Shown here piece by piece: positions 1 through 6,659 of a DNA stretch of 17,191 bases. Each line of letters opens with the position of its first letter. The stretch's first letter is position 1. The DNA is from JAAFHB01 sp037133495 (GTDB lineage Bacteria > Bacteroidota > Bacteroidia > Bacteroidales > Prolixibacteraceae). The stretch covers positions 1 to 17,191 of the forward strand of contig JBAXOA010000093.1 of the NCBI GenBank assembly GCA_037133495.1, read 5' to 3'. A model generated the notes under the pieces. The model did not search any database. It was not told the origin of the DNA and was given only the letters and a program-made list of their open reading frames with translations. The translations under genes were made by a program, and so were the position numbers.

Positions 1-266
1 ACTTGTAACTTTTTACTGGTTACGGGTTACGGTGATTTGTAACTTGTAACTTCTTTCTGGTTACGGGTTACGGGTGATTTGTAACTTGTAACTTCTTTCT
101 GGTTACGGGTTATGGGCTTTTTGAAACTAGTAACTTGTAACTTTTTACTGGTTACGGGTTACGGTGATTTGTAACTTGTAACTTCTTCCGTGTTACGGGT
201 TACGGGCTATTTGAAACTATTAACTTGTAACTTTTTATTCTTGGTTACGGGTTACGGGTGATTTTT
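1..266. repeat. Tandem array of about six GTAAC-type repeat units
   Basis: Six imperfect units, with later units starting near 39, 81, 130, 171 and 220, repeat with a period of 41-49 bp. Each unit carries GTAACTTGTAAC followed about 10-15 bases later by GTTACGGGTTAC. The second block is nearly the reverse complement of the first (10 of 12 positions), so every unit can fold into its own hairpin. The array is probably cut by the left edge of the window. No reading frame of interest crosses it. Related GTAAC blocks reappear at 697-835, on the other side of the small gene at 313-672. Function is unknown; dispersed repeats of this sort are familiar between Bacteroidota genes. Confidence 0.9.
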
Positions 267-312
267 AACAGATAATTCATTCTTAGAACTTTATCAAGAA
301 TACTAAATATCG

Positions 313-672
313 CTAGTCTTTATTTTTTATAGTTGTTTTTAAGGCTGCCAACATACGAATAATTGATTCAATATTATTAATTCGCTCCTTTAGCTGTTCA
401 CTTTCAATATATTTAACGTTGCTTGAAACAATAAGTAATGTTTCAACTTCGCTTGCTGAACCTAATGCGATATTCAGAAATTGCAATAATTCACCTTTGT
501 TTGATCTGCCAAATCCTTCAGCAATATTGGCTGCAATTGAAACTGAAGCTCTTCTTATCTGACTCGTTAATCCATAGATCTCAAATGTCGGAAATGATTG
601 TGTGATGAAGTATATGTCTGTAATAAAAGACATTGTATTTTTCCATACATCTAAATCTTTGTGTGTTCTCAC
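313..672 (-). CDS. Four-helix bundle protein (S23-like, 23S rRNA intervening-sequence protein family)
   Basis: A 119-residue protein of the S23/four-helix bundle family, first known from ORFs inside intervening sequences of bacterial 23S rRNA but in Bacteroidota mostly found as stand-alone chromosomal genes. The visible hallmarks are the N-terminal HKDLDVW block, the central QIRRASVSIAANIAEG signature (about residues 38-53), FGRSNKGELLQFLNIALGS and a C-terminal amphipathic helix. The length is normal for the family. The start is GTG at 672; an in-frame TAA 12 bases upstream rules out a longer N-terminus. The biochemical role is not established. Known family structures are helical bundles that oligomerise, and nucleic-acid binding has been suggested. 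The gene lies between two GTAAC repeat tracts, downstream of and in the same direction as fdtB but 168 bases away, so it may be an independent cassette rather than part of the glycan operon. Confidence 0.9.
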   Translation of the reverse strand: MRTHKDLDVWKNTMSFITDIYFITQSFPTFEIYGLTSQIRRASVSIAANIAEGFGRSNKGELLQFLNIALGSASEVETLLIVSSNVKYIESEQLKERINNIESIIRMLAALKTTIKNKD

Positions 673-696
673 TTTGTGTGTTTATTTTATATCCGG

Positions 697-835
697 GCGT
701 CTGTAACTTGTAATTAAAAGTTTGAAACGGAAATCTGTAACTTGTATCCAGTTGCAATTGGGGATGTCCACTCCTCTAACCTGTAACCTTTTTTTATTGA
801 CTCGTAACCCGTAACTTTAACTTAAGGTCACTAAC
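697..835. repeat. Degenerate GTAAC-type repeats upstream of the four-helix bundle gene
   Basis: This 168-base intergenic stretch contains several blocks of the family seen at 1-266: CTGTAACTTGTA occurs twice (near 701 and 735), CTAACCTGTAACC near 777, and GTAACCCGTAAC at 804-815, which is the exact reverse complement of GTTACGGGTTAC. With the array at the window start, it brackets the 313-672 gene on both sides. Confidence 0.7.
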
Positions 836-840
836 TTTGT

Positions 841-2076
841 CTACTCAAACCCATTTACAGCGTCAACAACTCTTTCAACTTCAAAGTCCTTCATTACCGG
901 ACTGATTGGCAAGCTCAATACTTCGTTGTGGATCTCCTCCGTAATTGGGAGACTGAGATTGTTTAATTCTTTGTATGCAAGTTGCTTATGGGGTGGAATC
1001 GGATAATGAATCAGTGATTGGATCCCATTCTCAGCAAGGTAGGCCTGGAGCTTATCGCGGTTTGAAGTGCGAACTACAAAGAGATGCCAAACATGAGATA
1101 GGAAATTAGGAATTAGGAATTGGGTCCGCCAGCTGGCGGATGTAATTGGGAGAATTAATTTATCGTTTTTGATGTGCGCGCAGTAGTAATCTGCAATTTC
1201 TTTTCGGCGATTGTTGTCAGCATCTAACCGAGGCAGTTTAACACGTAAGAGCGCTGCCTGTATTTCGTCAAGCCGTGAATTTAATCCCTGATAATCATTT
1301 TGATATTTTTTGTTAGAGCCGTAATTTGCAATAGCCCGAATAACGGCTGCCAATTCATCATTGTCAGTAGTGACAGCTCCGCCATCACCTAAACATCCCA
1401 GATTTTTTCCCGGATAGAAACTGTGACCGGAAGCATGTCCAAGAGAACCGGTTCTTTTTGGTTCACAGTGTTGCCCGGTGTTAGCCGAGGTGTTAGTCAG
1501 TATTTTATTCATTGACTTTTCTGTGAAACCCAGTGTCTCCCCTGTGAAACCCGGTGTAACTTCTTCTTTGTAACTCGCCCCTGCGGCCTGTGCGTTATCT
1601 TCTATCAATTTTAAATCATATTTCTCAACCAAACGCTGTATTTCAGGATGCATGGCATTCTGGCCGTACAAATGAACAATCATGATCGCCTTCGTCCGCC
1701 CGGTAATTTTTTTTTCAATTTTATACGGATCGATGTTGTATGTTCCTAAGTCTGGTTCGATCAATATCGGTATTAACCGGTTATCCGTGATGGCCAGTAC
1801 TGAGGCGATATAGGTGTTTGCAGGGACAATTATTTCGTCGCCTTCCTGGATAAATCCAATTTCAATATAGGCTTTTAGAATCAAACGCAGGGCATCAAGT
1901 CCGTTAGCGACGCCAATGCAATGCTTTGTTCCTAGATATTCAGCGTATTCGTGTTCGAATGATTTTACTTCATCACCAAGAAGGTACCAACCGGAATCAA
2001 GTACGCGCTTAACTGCCTGAGACAGTTCAGGCTCGAAACTGTCATTAATCGCTTTAAGGTCAAGGAATTTAATCAT
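841..2076 (-). CDS. fdtB: DegT/DnrJ/EryC1-family sugar aminotransferase, FdtB/QdtB type, with two in-frame insertions
   Basis: A PLP-dependent aminotransferase of 411 residues. It probably converts a dTDP-3-keto-6-deoxyhexose to the 3-amino sugar using glutamate, in the dTDP-Fuc3NAc or Qui3NAc pathway. Family landmarks run in order: FLDLKAIN at the N-terminus, GVANGLDALRLIL (55-67), VPANTYIAS (84-92), HLYGQ (135-139), EDNAQAAGA (159-167), the SFYPGKNLG block with the PLP-linked Lys224, GDGGAVTT, the YGSNKKY and LNSRLDEIQAA blocks, and VWHLFVVRT. FdtB proteins are normally about 365-370 residues. The surplus is explained by two stretches with no family counterpart: about residues 172-207, just before the lysine block, and about 312-326, before VWHLF. 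Both preserve frame. The assignment to FdtB rests on the linked fdtA and fdtC genes; substrate stereochemistry (galacto or gluco) cannot be read from the sequence. Whether the enlarged enzyme is active is open. Confidence 0.9.
   Translation of the reverse strand: MIKFLDLKAINDSFEPELSQAVKRVLDSGWYLLGDEVKSFEHEYAEYLGTKHCIGVANGLDALRLILKAYIEIGFIQEGDEIIVPANTYIASVLAITDNRLIPILIEPDLGTYNIDPYKIEKKITGRTKAIMIVHLYGQNAMHPEIQRLVEKYDLKLIEDNAQAAGASYKEEVTPGFTGETLGFTEKSMNKILTNTSANTGQHCEPKRTGSLGHASGHSFYPGKNLGCLGDGGAVTTDNDELAAVIRAIANYGSNKKYQNDYQGLNSRLDEIQAALLRVKLPRLDADNNRRKEIADYYCAHIKNDKLILPITSASWRTQFLIPNFLSHVWHLFVVRTSNRDKLQAYLAENGIQSLIHYPIPPHKQLAYKELNNLSLPITEEIHNEVLSLPISPVMKDFEVERVVDAVNGFE
1099..1143. repeat. Small palindromic repeat inserted in frame in fdtB
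   Basis: On the plus strand this segment has three near-identical heptamers (AATTAGG, AATTAGG, AATTGGG at 1104-1124) followed by a perfect 16-bp palindrome, TCCGCCAGCTGGCGGA, at 1125-1140. It encodes about residues 312-326 of the aminotransferase, between ILPI and HVWHLF, where relatives have only a short loop of about five residues. The low-complexity plus palindrome pattern looks like an intergenic repeat rather than evolved coding sequence. Confidence 0.7.
1456..1563. repeat. 36-codon repeat-rich insertion in fdtB, upstream of the PLP lysine block
   Basis: This segment encodes about residues 172-207, placed between ASYK and the TGSLGHASGHSFYPGK block that are adjacent in relatives. The DNA is internally repetitive. 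CTGTGAAACCC(A/G)GTGT occurs at 1521-1536 and 1542-1557, 21 bases apart, giving the heptapeptide repeat TPGFTGE/TLGFTEK. GGTGTTAG occurs at 1477-1484 and 1489-1496, 12 bases apart. All periods are multiples of three, so the frame stays open. The exact edges are uncertain by a few codons. Confidence 0.75.
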
Positions 2077-2110
2077 AATTTCAATCTATTTTTCAAAATA
2101 TTAAGCCTGA

Positions 2111-3046
2111 TTACAAATTGTATTTATAGGTCTCATAAACAACATCTCGTCCACCAAAACCTTCTTTTTGAAAAATCAAATTTTCATTCAAATAATTTCC
2201 CATACTTTCTGTTGATATTCCGAAATCGAAAAAATGAAACTGATGAAATTCCTCGTTGATTAATTTATCGAAAAGTAAATCTAATGCTCCGATATGTTTT
2301 CCGGCTTCACTTGCAGCGATATACTGCACTTTCAAGACATTTTTCTTAAGATATATTACGGTTCCAGCAATGATTATCCCTTCATGCACAGCAACATAAA
2401 GTTTGATATTGTCGGGGAAACGACTGTAGAGCAGCTTTATTTCCTCAAGCGAATGGGTAGGTCTTATTTTAAATTTATTAATTAAATTATTTTCAAGAAT
2501 TTCCCAAAAGGCCGAAAGGTTATTACTTACTATTATTTCTACGTTTTCTTTTATGCTTTTTTGAATGCCTCTCCTTCTCAATTCACTAAAACGAGGTTTA
2601 TTGGATTGAAATATTACGGAAGAAATTTGACATCCGATTTTCTCTGCTTTATGCAGAAACAAAGCATAAATATCTTCCTGCGACGGGATGCTATGATAAA
2701 TTAAGGGAATAGGTTTGTAAATAACTTCTTGTACGCCATTTTCTGTAAGTGCACTGTTAAGAAGATAAAACATCTCAATTACACCAGCTACTGAAGTTTT
2801 GTTGGAAGTGATCAAACCTCCGTTGGTCAGCCCTTGGTGAGAAAAAAAACTGTTTTCAACACGGTTCCCTGGAATAACTGCCTCTATATTCCCTTTTCTT
2901 AAAAACAAATAGGAAGAATCGATGAACCTATAGGCGTGATAGTCCATATAATCTCTTAGAAATAAAAAAGTTCCATTCCTGGAGATATGGATAAAATCAT
3001 CCCATTTCTTCTTTAATTCAGGTGAATATTTTACAATTTCAATCAT
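2111..3046 (-). CDS. GNAT/FemAB-like acyltransferase of the glycan cluster
   Basis: A 311-residue soluble protein resembling the GNAT-fold/FemAB-like proteins that are common in Bacteroidota O-antigen and capsule loci, often beside fdt genes. Recognisable features are the N-terminal block with RNGTFLFLRDYMDYH (about residues 23-37), a mid-protein basic segment RRRGIQKSIKE typical of this group, and a C-terminal GNAT-like half containing YVAVHEGIIIAGTVIYL, a KVQYIAAS strand and FHFFDFGISTES. No signal peptide or membrane segment is visible. The likely role is transfer of an acyl or aminoacyl group to a sugar or sugar nucleotide, but donor and acceptor cannot be inferred. It starts with ATG at 3046, 62 bases after the sulfotransferase stop, and ends 34 bases before fdtB, consistent with co-transcription. 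A second, divergent member of the same broad family is at 4239-5186. Confidence 0.7.
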   Translation of the reverse strand: MIEIVKYSPELKKKWDDFIHISRNGTFLFLRDYMDYHAYRFIDSSYLFLRKGNIEAVIPGNRVENSFFSHQGLTNGGLITSNKTSVAGVIEMFYLLNSALTENGVQEVIYKPIPLIYHSIPSQEDIYALFLHKAEKIGCQISSVIFQSNKPRFSELRRRGIQKSIKENVEIIVSNNLSAFWEILENNLINKFKIRPTHSLEEIKLLYSRFPDNIKLYVAVHEGIIIAGTVIYLKKNVLKVQYIAASEAGKHIGALDLLFDKLINEEFHQFHFFDFGISTESMGNYLNENLIFQKEGFGGRDVVYETYKYNL

Positions 3047-3108
3047 TAGTCAGATTTATAACTCCTAATATTTTTAGGTTAAATATTTGGAATTACTCAT
3101 TCACAATA

Positions 3109-4146
3109 TTATTTGATTCTTTCCAATTCCATTTTCTCTTTCTCCAATCTTTTTTCGTACCAGCTTTCAAGACCGGATAAATCAGTTAAGTCATCTTCAT
3201 CTAGATATTTCCTATAGATATCAATATTTTCTTTTGAGCGGATTGGGTCGAAATACTTATTTTTACAGGCGTGATGATCCTTTATTCCACCTATAAAATT
3301 TTCCACTCTTAATTTGTATTCGTCATACTTAGTAACAAGTCCCTCAAAGTCCATTACCAGCAGATGATCCCGATCCAGCACCGTTTCTAAATAATCGATC
3401 CATTTTAATCTGCATTGAATGGCATCGATCTGGAATTTTATGGCACCTTTCTTGTCTTTTCCGTAAATTGCCTCGAGATTGTCCCCCGCCATTGTCATAT
3501 AGGGAGGTCCGTACGGCGTAAATAAAGTTCTTCTTTTAATGATATCTGCTATTTGATCTTTTGGATTACGATATACAATTATCAGTTTGTAAGGATTAAA
3601 CACGGTTTTCCAGATTGACATATCGGTACTTGTAAGAAGGGGCTGGTCAAACAAGGTATAGTCTTTATCTAAAGAGAAATCATTCCCAATATTTTGAATC
3701 CATTGACCGGCGAATTTAATTTTTTCGTCAAAGGAGATATTCGTCTCTAATTTTTTGTTTAGATCTCTTAAAAGATGGGAACGATTGAGGCTGATAAGTT
3801 TATTTTTGAATTTACGTAACAGATTGTTTTGATAATCGATTTCCAGATATCTCTTTGGTATACAGTCGTATAAATAATTCCAGAAAGTGCTTTGAAAGAT
3901 TAATCGTTTAATGAAACTACTGTTTCCGGTTATCTTGTTGATTCTATTTGGAAAATTAATACTTGAAGCCTCGGATAACTGGTCAGCGACTAAGCCGGGA
4001 GCTCTAAAATCATCGAATTCATTAGAGAAATGGCCAATGTTGTCGTATTCTTTAAGTAAATTATGCATTGCACTCGAACCCGAAGACATTGTACCAAAGA
4101 TTAAAATATTGCAGCGTTCTTTACGATTATTGGTTTGTGTGCTCAT
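3109..4146 (-). CDS. PAPS-dependent sulfotransferase family protein
   Basis: A 345-residue cytosolic sulfotransferase-like protein. The N-terminal FGTMSSGSSAMHNLL (about residues 17-31) follows a beta strand and has the layout of the P-loop-like 5'-phosphosulfate-binding motif. IIVYRNPKDQIADIIKR (about 189-205) matches the 3'-phosphate-binding RxP(K/R)D motif. A later LLVMDFEGLV strand corresponds to the conserved (Y/F)E(D/E)L-type element near the C-terminal half. It would transfer sulfate from PAPS to a hydroxyl, plausibly on a sugar of the glycan made by this locus; the acceptor is inferred from context only. Enzymes that make PAPS are not in the window. The gene lies between two GNAT/FemAB-like genes, and a well-formed Bacteroidota promoter precedes its ATG by about 30 bases, so it can be expressed separately from the upstream fdt genes. 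Confidence 0.82.
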   Translation of the reverse strand: MSTQTNNRKERCNILIFGTMSSGSSAMHNLLKEYDNIGHFSNEFDDFRAPGLVADQLSEASSINFPNRINKITGNSSFIKRLIFQSTFWNYLYDCIPKRYLEIDYQNNLLRKFKNKLISLNRSHLLRDLNKKLETNISFDEKIKFAGQWIQNIGNDFSLDKDYTLFDQPLLTSTDMSIWKTVFNPYKLIIVYRNPKDQIADIIKRRTLFTPYGPPYMTMAGDNLEAIYGKDKKGAIKFQIDAIQCRLKWIDYLETVLDRDHLLVMDFEGLVTKYDEYKLRVENFIGGIKDHHACKNKYFDPIRSKENIDIYRKYLDEDDLTDLSGLESWYEKRLEKEKMELERIK

Positions 4147-4175
4147 TGATTTCTTCGGGTTTGATTCCAGAGCCG

Positions 4176-4206
4176 CAAAGGTAATTTAATAAGGGGTAAA
4201 TTCAAA
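4176..4206 (-). promoter_or_regulatory. Bacteroidota-type promoter before the sulfotransferase gene
   Basis: Read on the minus strand, TTTG (4203-4206) is followed after 19 bases by TACCTTTG (4176-4183). This matches the Bacteroidota TTTG / TAnnTTTG consensus with its usual 19-20 base spacing. Transcription would begin about 20-25 bases before the ATG at 4146. It lies in the 92-base gap after the GNAT gene at 4239-5186 and gives the sulfotransferase, second GNAT and fdtB an internal start. Confidence 0.65.
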
Positions 4207-4238
4207 ATGTGGATTGTAGGAAACAGATAATCTGACAT

Positions 4239-5186
4239 TTAATTGATTCTATGGGCATGTGTGAGATTTAAAGTAAAACACAAACGTAATCCCGAAATAC
4301 AATCAATATCTTCTTTGAACCGAACAAGTCCGTTTTTAGGAAACCCACTCTCAGAGGAGATACCAAGGTCGATAAATTCGAAATCTAAATTTTTATAGTG
4401 GTTCCACAAATTTAAAGAACAGAAATCCATTGCCCGAAAACGTCTTCCGTGAACACTGTCACCCCAGTAGATTCCCTGAACAATGGTGGGATGTCCGCGA
4501 TAAAAGATGGCGGCAGCTACAACATCGTCCTTTTGACTTCTTACTTGAAAAAAATCCACTGGCCAAAGCTTGCCTGTTTCCTGGAAGTCTGCGAAAGTCA
4601 TATAAATCGGATAGCCAAGCCGAAGCCTGTTCAGGCAAACAATATTGTAAGCCGCTTCTTTTTCAGATGCAGTAAACACCTGTTGAAAAGAGAGCTTGTG
4701 GCGAAGTGATTGATTATAATTGCGTTTTGTATTCCGGCAGGAAAATTCTCCACTAAATTTCTTGAGGTCAACCCAATTTGTAATTTCAGGAATATCCATC
4801 GAGAACCCGTTTCTTAAAAGAGAATTGGCTATTTTGGAATTAAAAGATTGGTGGTAAATATCGGGAGGAAGCGATATTTTAATTGCTTTTAAGTTTTGAG
4901 ATGCGGTATAGGATATCAACTTTGAAAGAAACTTGTCAATTTCGCTGGTAAAGATATTATTGTGTAAAAAATGAAATCCTCCAAATGGAGAAGAAAAAGC
5001 GGAAATCAATACCTGATCTCTAATGCCCGCCACCAGGCCAATTGACACTTTTACCTGATCTTCGATTAGACGCACAATACTATCAGCCTTTCCTTTTACC
5101 AAATCAAGAAATTGTTCTGAAATATATGGGTTAGGGCTAAAAGGGAAATGTTGCCTGTATTCTTTAGTGTCAGTTTCTATCAGCAT
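4239..5186 (-). CDS. GNAT/FemAB-like protein of the glycan cluster (second member)
   Basis: A 315-residue protein with two GNAT-like halves. The N-terminal half carries IGLVAGIRDQVLISAFSSPFGG, a strand-turn pattern seen in Bacteroidota GNAT proteins of surface-glycan loci, then AIKISLPPDIYH. The central basic stretch CRNTKRNYNQSLRHKL resembles the lipid- or nucleotide-proximal segment of FemAB-like enzymes. The C-terminal half has VVAAAIFYRGHPTIVQGIYWG and FEFIDLGISSESG. The last of these is closely parallel to FHFFDFGISTES in the 2111-3046 protein, which supports shared ancestry. Substrate is unknown. The ATG at 5186 lies 9 bases after the fdtC stop, so the two are almost certainly co-transcribed. 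No membrane segment or signal peptide is seen. Confidence 0.65.
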   Translation of the reverse strand: MLIETDTKEYRQHFPFSPNPYISEQFLDLVKGKADSIVRLIEDQVKVSIGLVAGIRDQVLISAFSSPFGGFHFLHNNIFTSEIDKFLSKLISYTASQNLKAIKISLPPDIYHQSFNSKIANSLLRNGFSMDIPEITNWVDLKKFSGEFSCRNTKRNYNQSLRHKLSFQQVFTASEKEAAYNIVCLNRLRLGYPIYMTFADFQETGKLWPVDFFQVRSQKDDVVAAAIFYRGHPTIVQGIYWGDSVHGRRFRAMDFCSLNLWNHYKNLDFEFIDLGISSESGFPKNGLVRFKEDIDCISGLRLCFTLNLTHAHRIN

Positions 5187-5195
5187 AATTAATTG

Positions 5196-5765
5196 CTATA
5201 TCGTGATATTCACTTCAGTAATCAGTTTGTCCACTACATGACCATCTTTGATCTGGTAATTTTTATTGCATTTTGTACATTTGATGTTGTCGTCAAGTTT
5301 CTCCCCGCATTGGCACACATAACCTTTAAATTTTGCGGGATTTCCGTACCATAACGTATGATCAGGAACAGATTTTGTAACCATACTTGCAGCGCCTATC
5401 ATTGCGTACTTTCCGATAGTAATTCCGCATATTATTGTAGAATTTGCACCGATACTTGCTCCTTTTTTAATTACAGTTCGTTTTAAATCAAATTTTTGAT
5501 TATTTGATCGTGGCAATAAATCATTGGTGAAGGTCACATTTGGTCCGATAAAAACATTGTCTTCCAAAGTTAGTCCATCCCATAATTGAACACCGGATTT
5601 GATGACAACATCATTCCCGATTTTCACATCATTCTCGATAAAAACATTGAAACAAATATTACAATCATTTCCAATAACTGCACCTTCCAAAATAACGCAG
5701 TTCTGCCATACTTCGGTTCGGTCACCAATGTTTTTGGTTTGTACTTCAGCGGTGTGATGCAGCAT
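5196..5765 (-). CDS. fdtC: Hexapeptide-repeat sugar N-acetyltransferase, FdtC/QdtC type, with C-terminal zinc ribbon
   Basis: A left-handed beta-helix acyltransferase that would acetylate the 3-amino group of dTDP-3-amino-3,6-dideoxyhexose with acetyl-CoA. Hexapeptide turns run through the protein (VILEGAVIGNDCNICFNVFI, DVKIGNDVVIKSGVQL, VFIGPNVTFTND, ASIGANSTIICGITIGKYAMIGAAS), followed by the typical closing VPDHTLWYGNPAKFKGYV. The last 40 residues hold a Cys-x-Cys ... Cys-x-x-Cys set resembling a small zinc ribbon, an extension I recall from many bacterial relatives. The ATG at 5765 is chosen because the protein then begins like its family (LHHTAEVQ..IGDRTEVWQ) and overlaps the upstream fdtA by only 20 bases. 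An in-frame ATG at 5810 would add 15 residues and a 65-base overlap. Confidence 0.88.
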   Translation of the reverse strand: MLHHTAEVQTKNIGDRTEVWQNCVILEGAVIGNDCNICFNVFIENDVKIGNDVVIKSGVQLWDGLTLEDNVFIGPNVTFTNDLLPRSNNQKFDLKRTVIKKGASIGANSTIICGITIGKYAMIGAASMVTKSVPDHTLWYGNPAKFKGYVCQCGEKLDDNIKCTKCNKNYQIKDGHVVDKLITEVNITI

Positions 5766-6177
5766 ATTCTTTAAATTTATCTTGATTTCTAATATAGTCT
5801 GACTCATCATATTTATGCGAGGCTAAAACAAGACAAATGCCTCCGGAGGAAAATTCAATTATTTCGCGCCAGATACCCGGGACAATCAATAATCCGTAAT
5901 CAGGGCGGTTAAGTGTTACAATCTTTTTATTATTCCCGTCGTAAAGCAATACGTTAAATGAACCACTTGCAGCAACTATCAGCTGACTTAGTTCCAGATG
6001 TGCATGGCCGCCTCTGTCTTCGCCTCCCGGAATATCATATAGATAATAGATGCGTTTAATGTCAAAAGGAATATTTTCTTTTCCCTGGACGACAGTAATA
6101 TTTCCGGCTCTGTTATGGATTTTACTCAGAGGAAGGATGACACAATCATATACACTACTTTTCATCTTTACTTGCAT
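5746..6177 (-). CDS. fdtA: dTDP-4-keto-6-deoxyhexose 3,4-ketoisomerase, FdtA/QdtA family (canonical copy)
   Basis: A small cupin that moves the keto group of dTDP-4-keto-6-deoxy-glucose from C4 to C3, the step before amination by FdtB. The family signature is intact: NRAGNITVVQG (22-32), PFDIKRIYYLYDIPGGEDRG (37-56), then HAH with His58 and His60, the pair shown to be needed in FdtA. GSFNVLLYDG and YGLLIVPGIWREI follow, then the terminal DESDYIRN block. ATG at 6177 is used; a second ATG at 6165 also suits the family. The gene overlaps the upstream fdtA-like gene by 23 bases (11 with the later start) and the downstream fdtC by 20, which indicates translational coupling. Galacto or gluco product cannot be decided by eye. 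Confidence 0.9.
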   Translation of the reverse strand: MQVKMKSSVYDCVILPLSKIHNRAGNITVVQGKENIPFDIKRIYYLYDIPGGEDRGGHAHLELSQLIVAASGSFNVLLYDGNNKKIVTLNRPDYGLLIVPGIWREIIEFSSGGICLVLASHKYDESDYIRNQDKFKEYAASHR

Positions 6178-6571
6178 TAATGAGTGTTATAAAATCGGAA
6201 TATTGTCTGATATAGTCATCTTCGCTGTAATGGGTTGAGCTGAGAACCATTGCCAATGAATTTGTGGAGAAATTCTGCATGTGGCGCCAAACCCCTGACG
6301 GAAGATACAAGCCATAATACGACCTGTTCAATGAGAAGGTTTGCTTTACTTTTCCATCGTCAACAACAACATCGAAGCTGCCGGATAATGAAACGATTAA
6401 TTCTTGTTGTTCTTTGAATGCATGTCCGCCACGTATTTGTCCGCCGGGAACATCATAAATCCAGTAGACCCTTTCAATTTTAAAGGGTACGTGATTATCT
6501 TCTTCTATAATCGAAAGGTTTCCTCTCGGATCCTCGATCTTTGGCAGATTTATTATTTCGGGTTTTTTCAT
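6155..6571 (-). CDS. FdtA-family cupin, divergent paralogue with HAF in place of HAH
   Basis: A 138-residue WxcM/FdtA-like cupin clearly related to the adjacent 5746-6177 protein (PRGNLSIIEE, PFKIERVYWIYDVPGGQIRGG, SGSFDVVVDDG, YGLYLPSGVWRHMQNFS, SEDDYIR). The catalytic His-x-His becomes His50-Ala-Phe52, so one of the two histidines important in FdtA is missing. It may have a different specificity, act as a non-catalytic or assisting subunit, or be an alternative ketoisomerase. ATG at 6571 is chosen because residue 1 then aligns with family starts; a GTG at 6616 would add 15 unrelated residues that lie in a dispersed repeat. It is the first recognisable gene of the leftward operon. Confidence 0.82.
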   Translation of the reverse strand: MKKPEIINLPKIEDPRGNLSIIEEDNHVPFKIERVYWIYDVPGGQIRGGHAFKEQQELIVSLSGSFDVVVDDGKVKQTFSLNRSYYGLYLPSGVWRHMQNFSTNSLAMVLSSTHYSEDDYIRQYSDFITLINASKDEK

Positions 6572-6659
6572 CAGAAGATTATTTGTTTTTTTAATTGTCG
6601 GATAGCCTGTGTGCACTCTTCGTTCGTGTTTGCGAAGTGCAGATTCATGGGTGTTTCAT
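6566..6659. repeat. Direct repeat copy A, overlapping the fdtA-paralogue leader
   Basis: This segment shares with 7235-7348 the ordered blocks TTTCATCAGAAGAT, a T-rich run ending in TTAATT, GATAGCCTGT, TTCGTGTnTGCGAAG, and GCAGATTCATGGGT followed by TTTCAT. TTCG...CGAA within it can form a short stem. It covers the start codon and leader of the fdtA paralogue. Confidence 0.8.

Noticed and set aside
1..266. CRISPR array at the window start
   Set aside because: The intervals between GTAAC blocks are themselves repeated and vary little, so there are no unique spacers.
823..836. TAACTTTG as a plus-strand promoter
   Set aside because: It would read into the antisense of fdtB and lies in repeat debris with no -33 partner.
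3060..3080. CCTAA/TTAGG stem as a terminator between the sulfotransferase and GNAT genes
   Set aside because: Only a 5-bp AT-rich stem, with no T-run in the transcribed direction.
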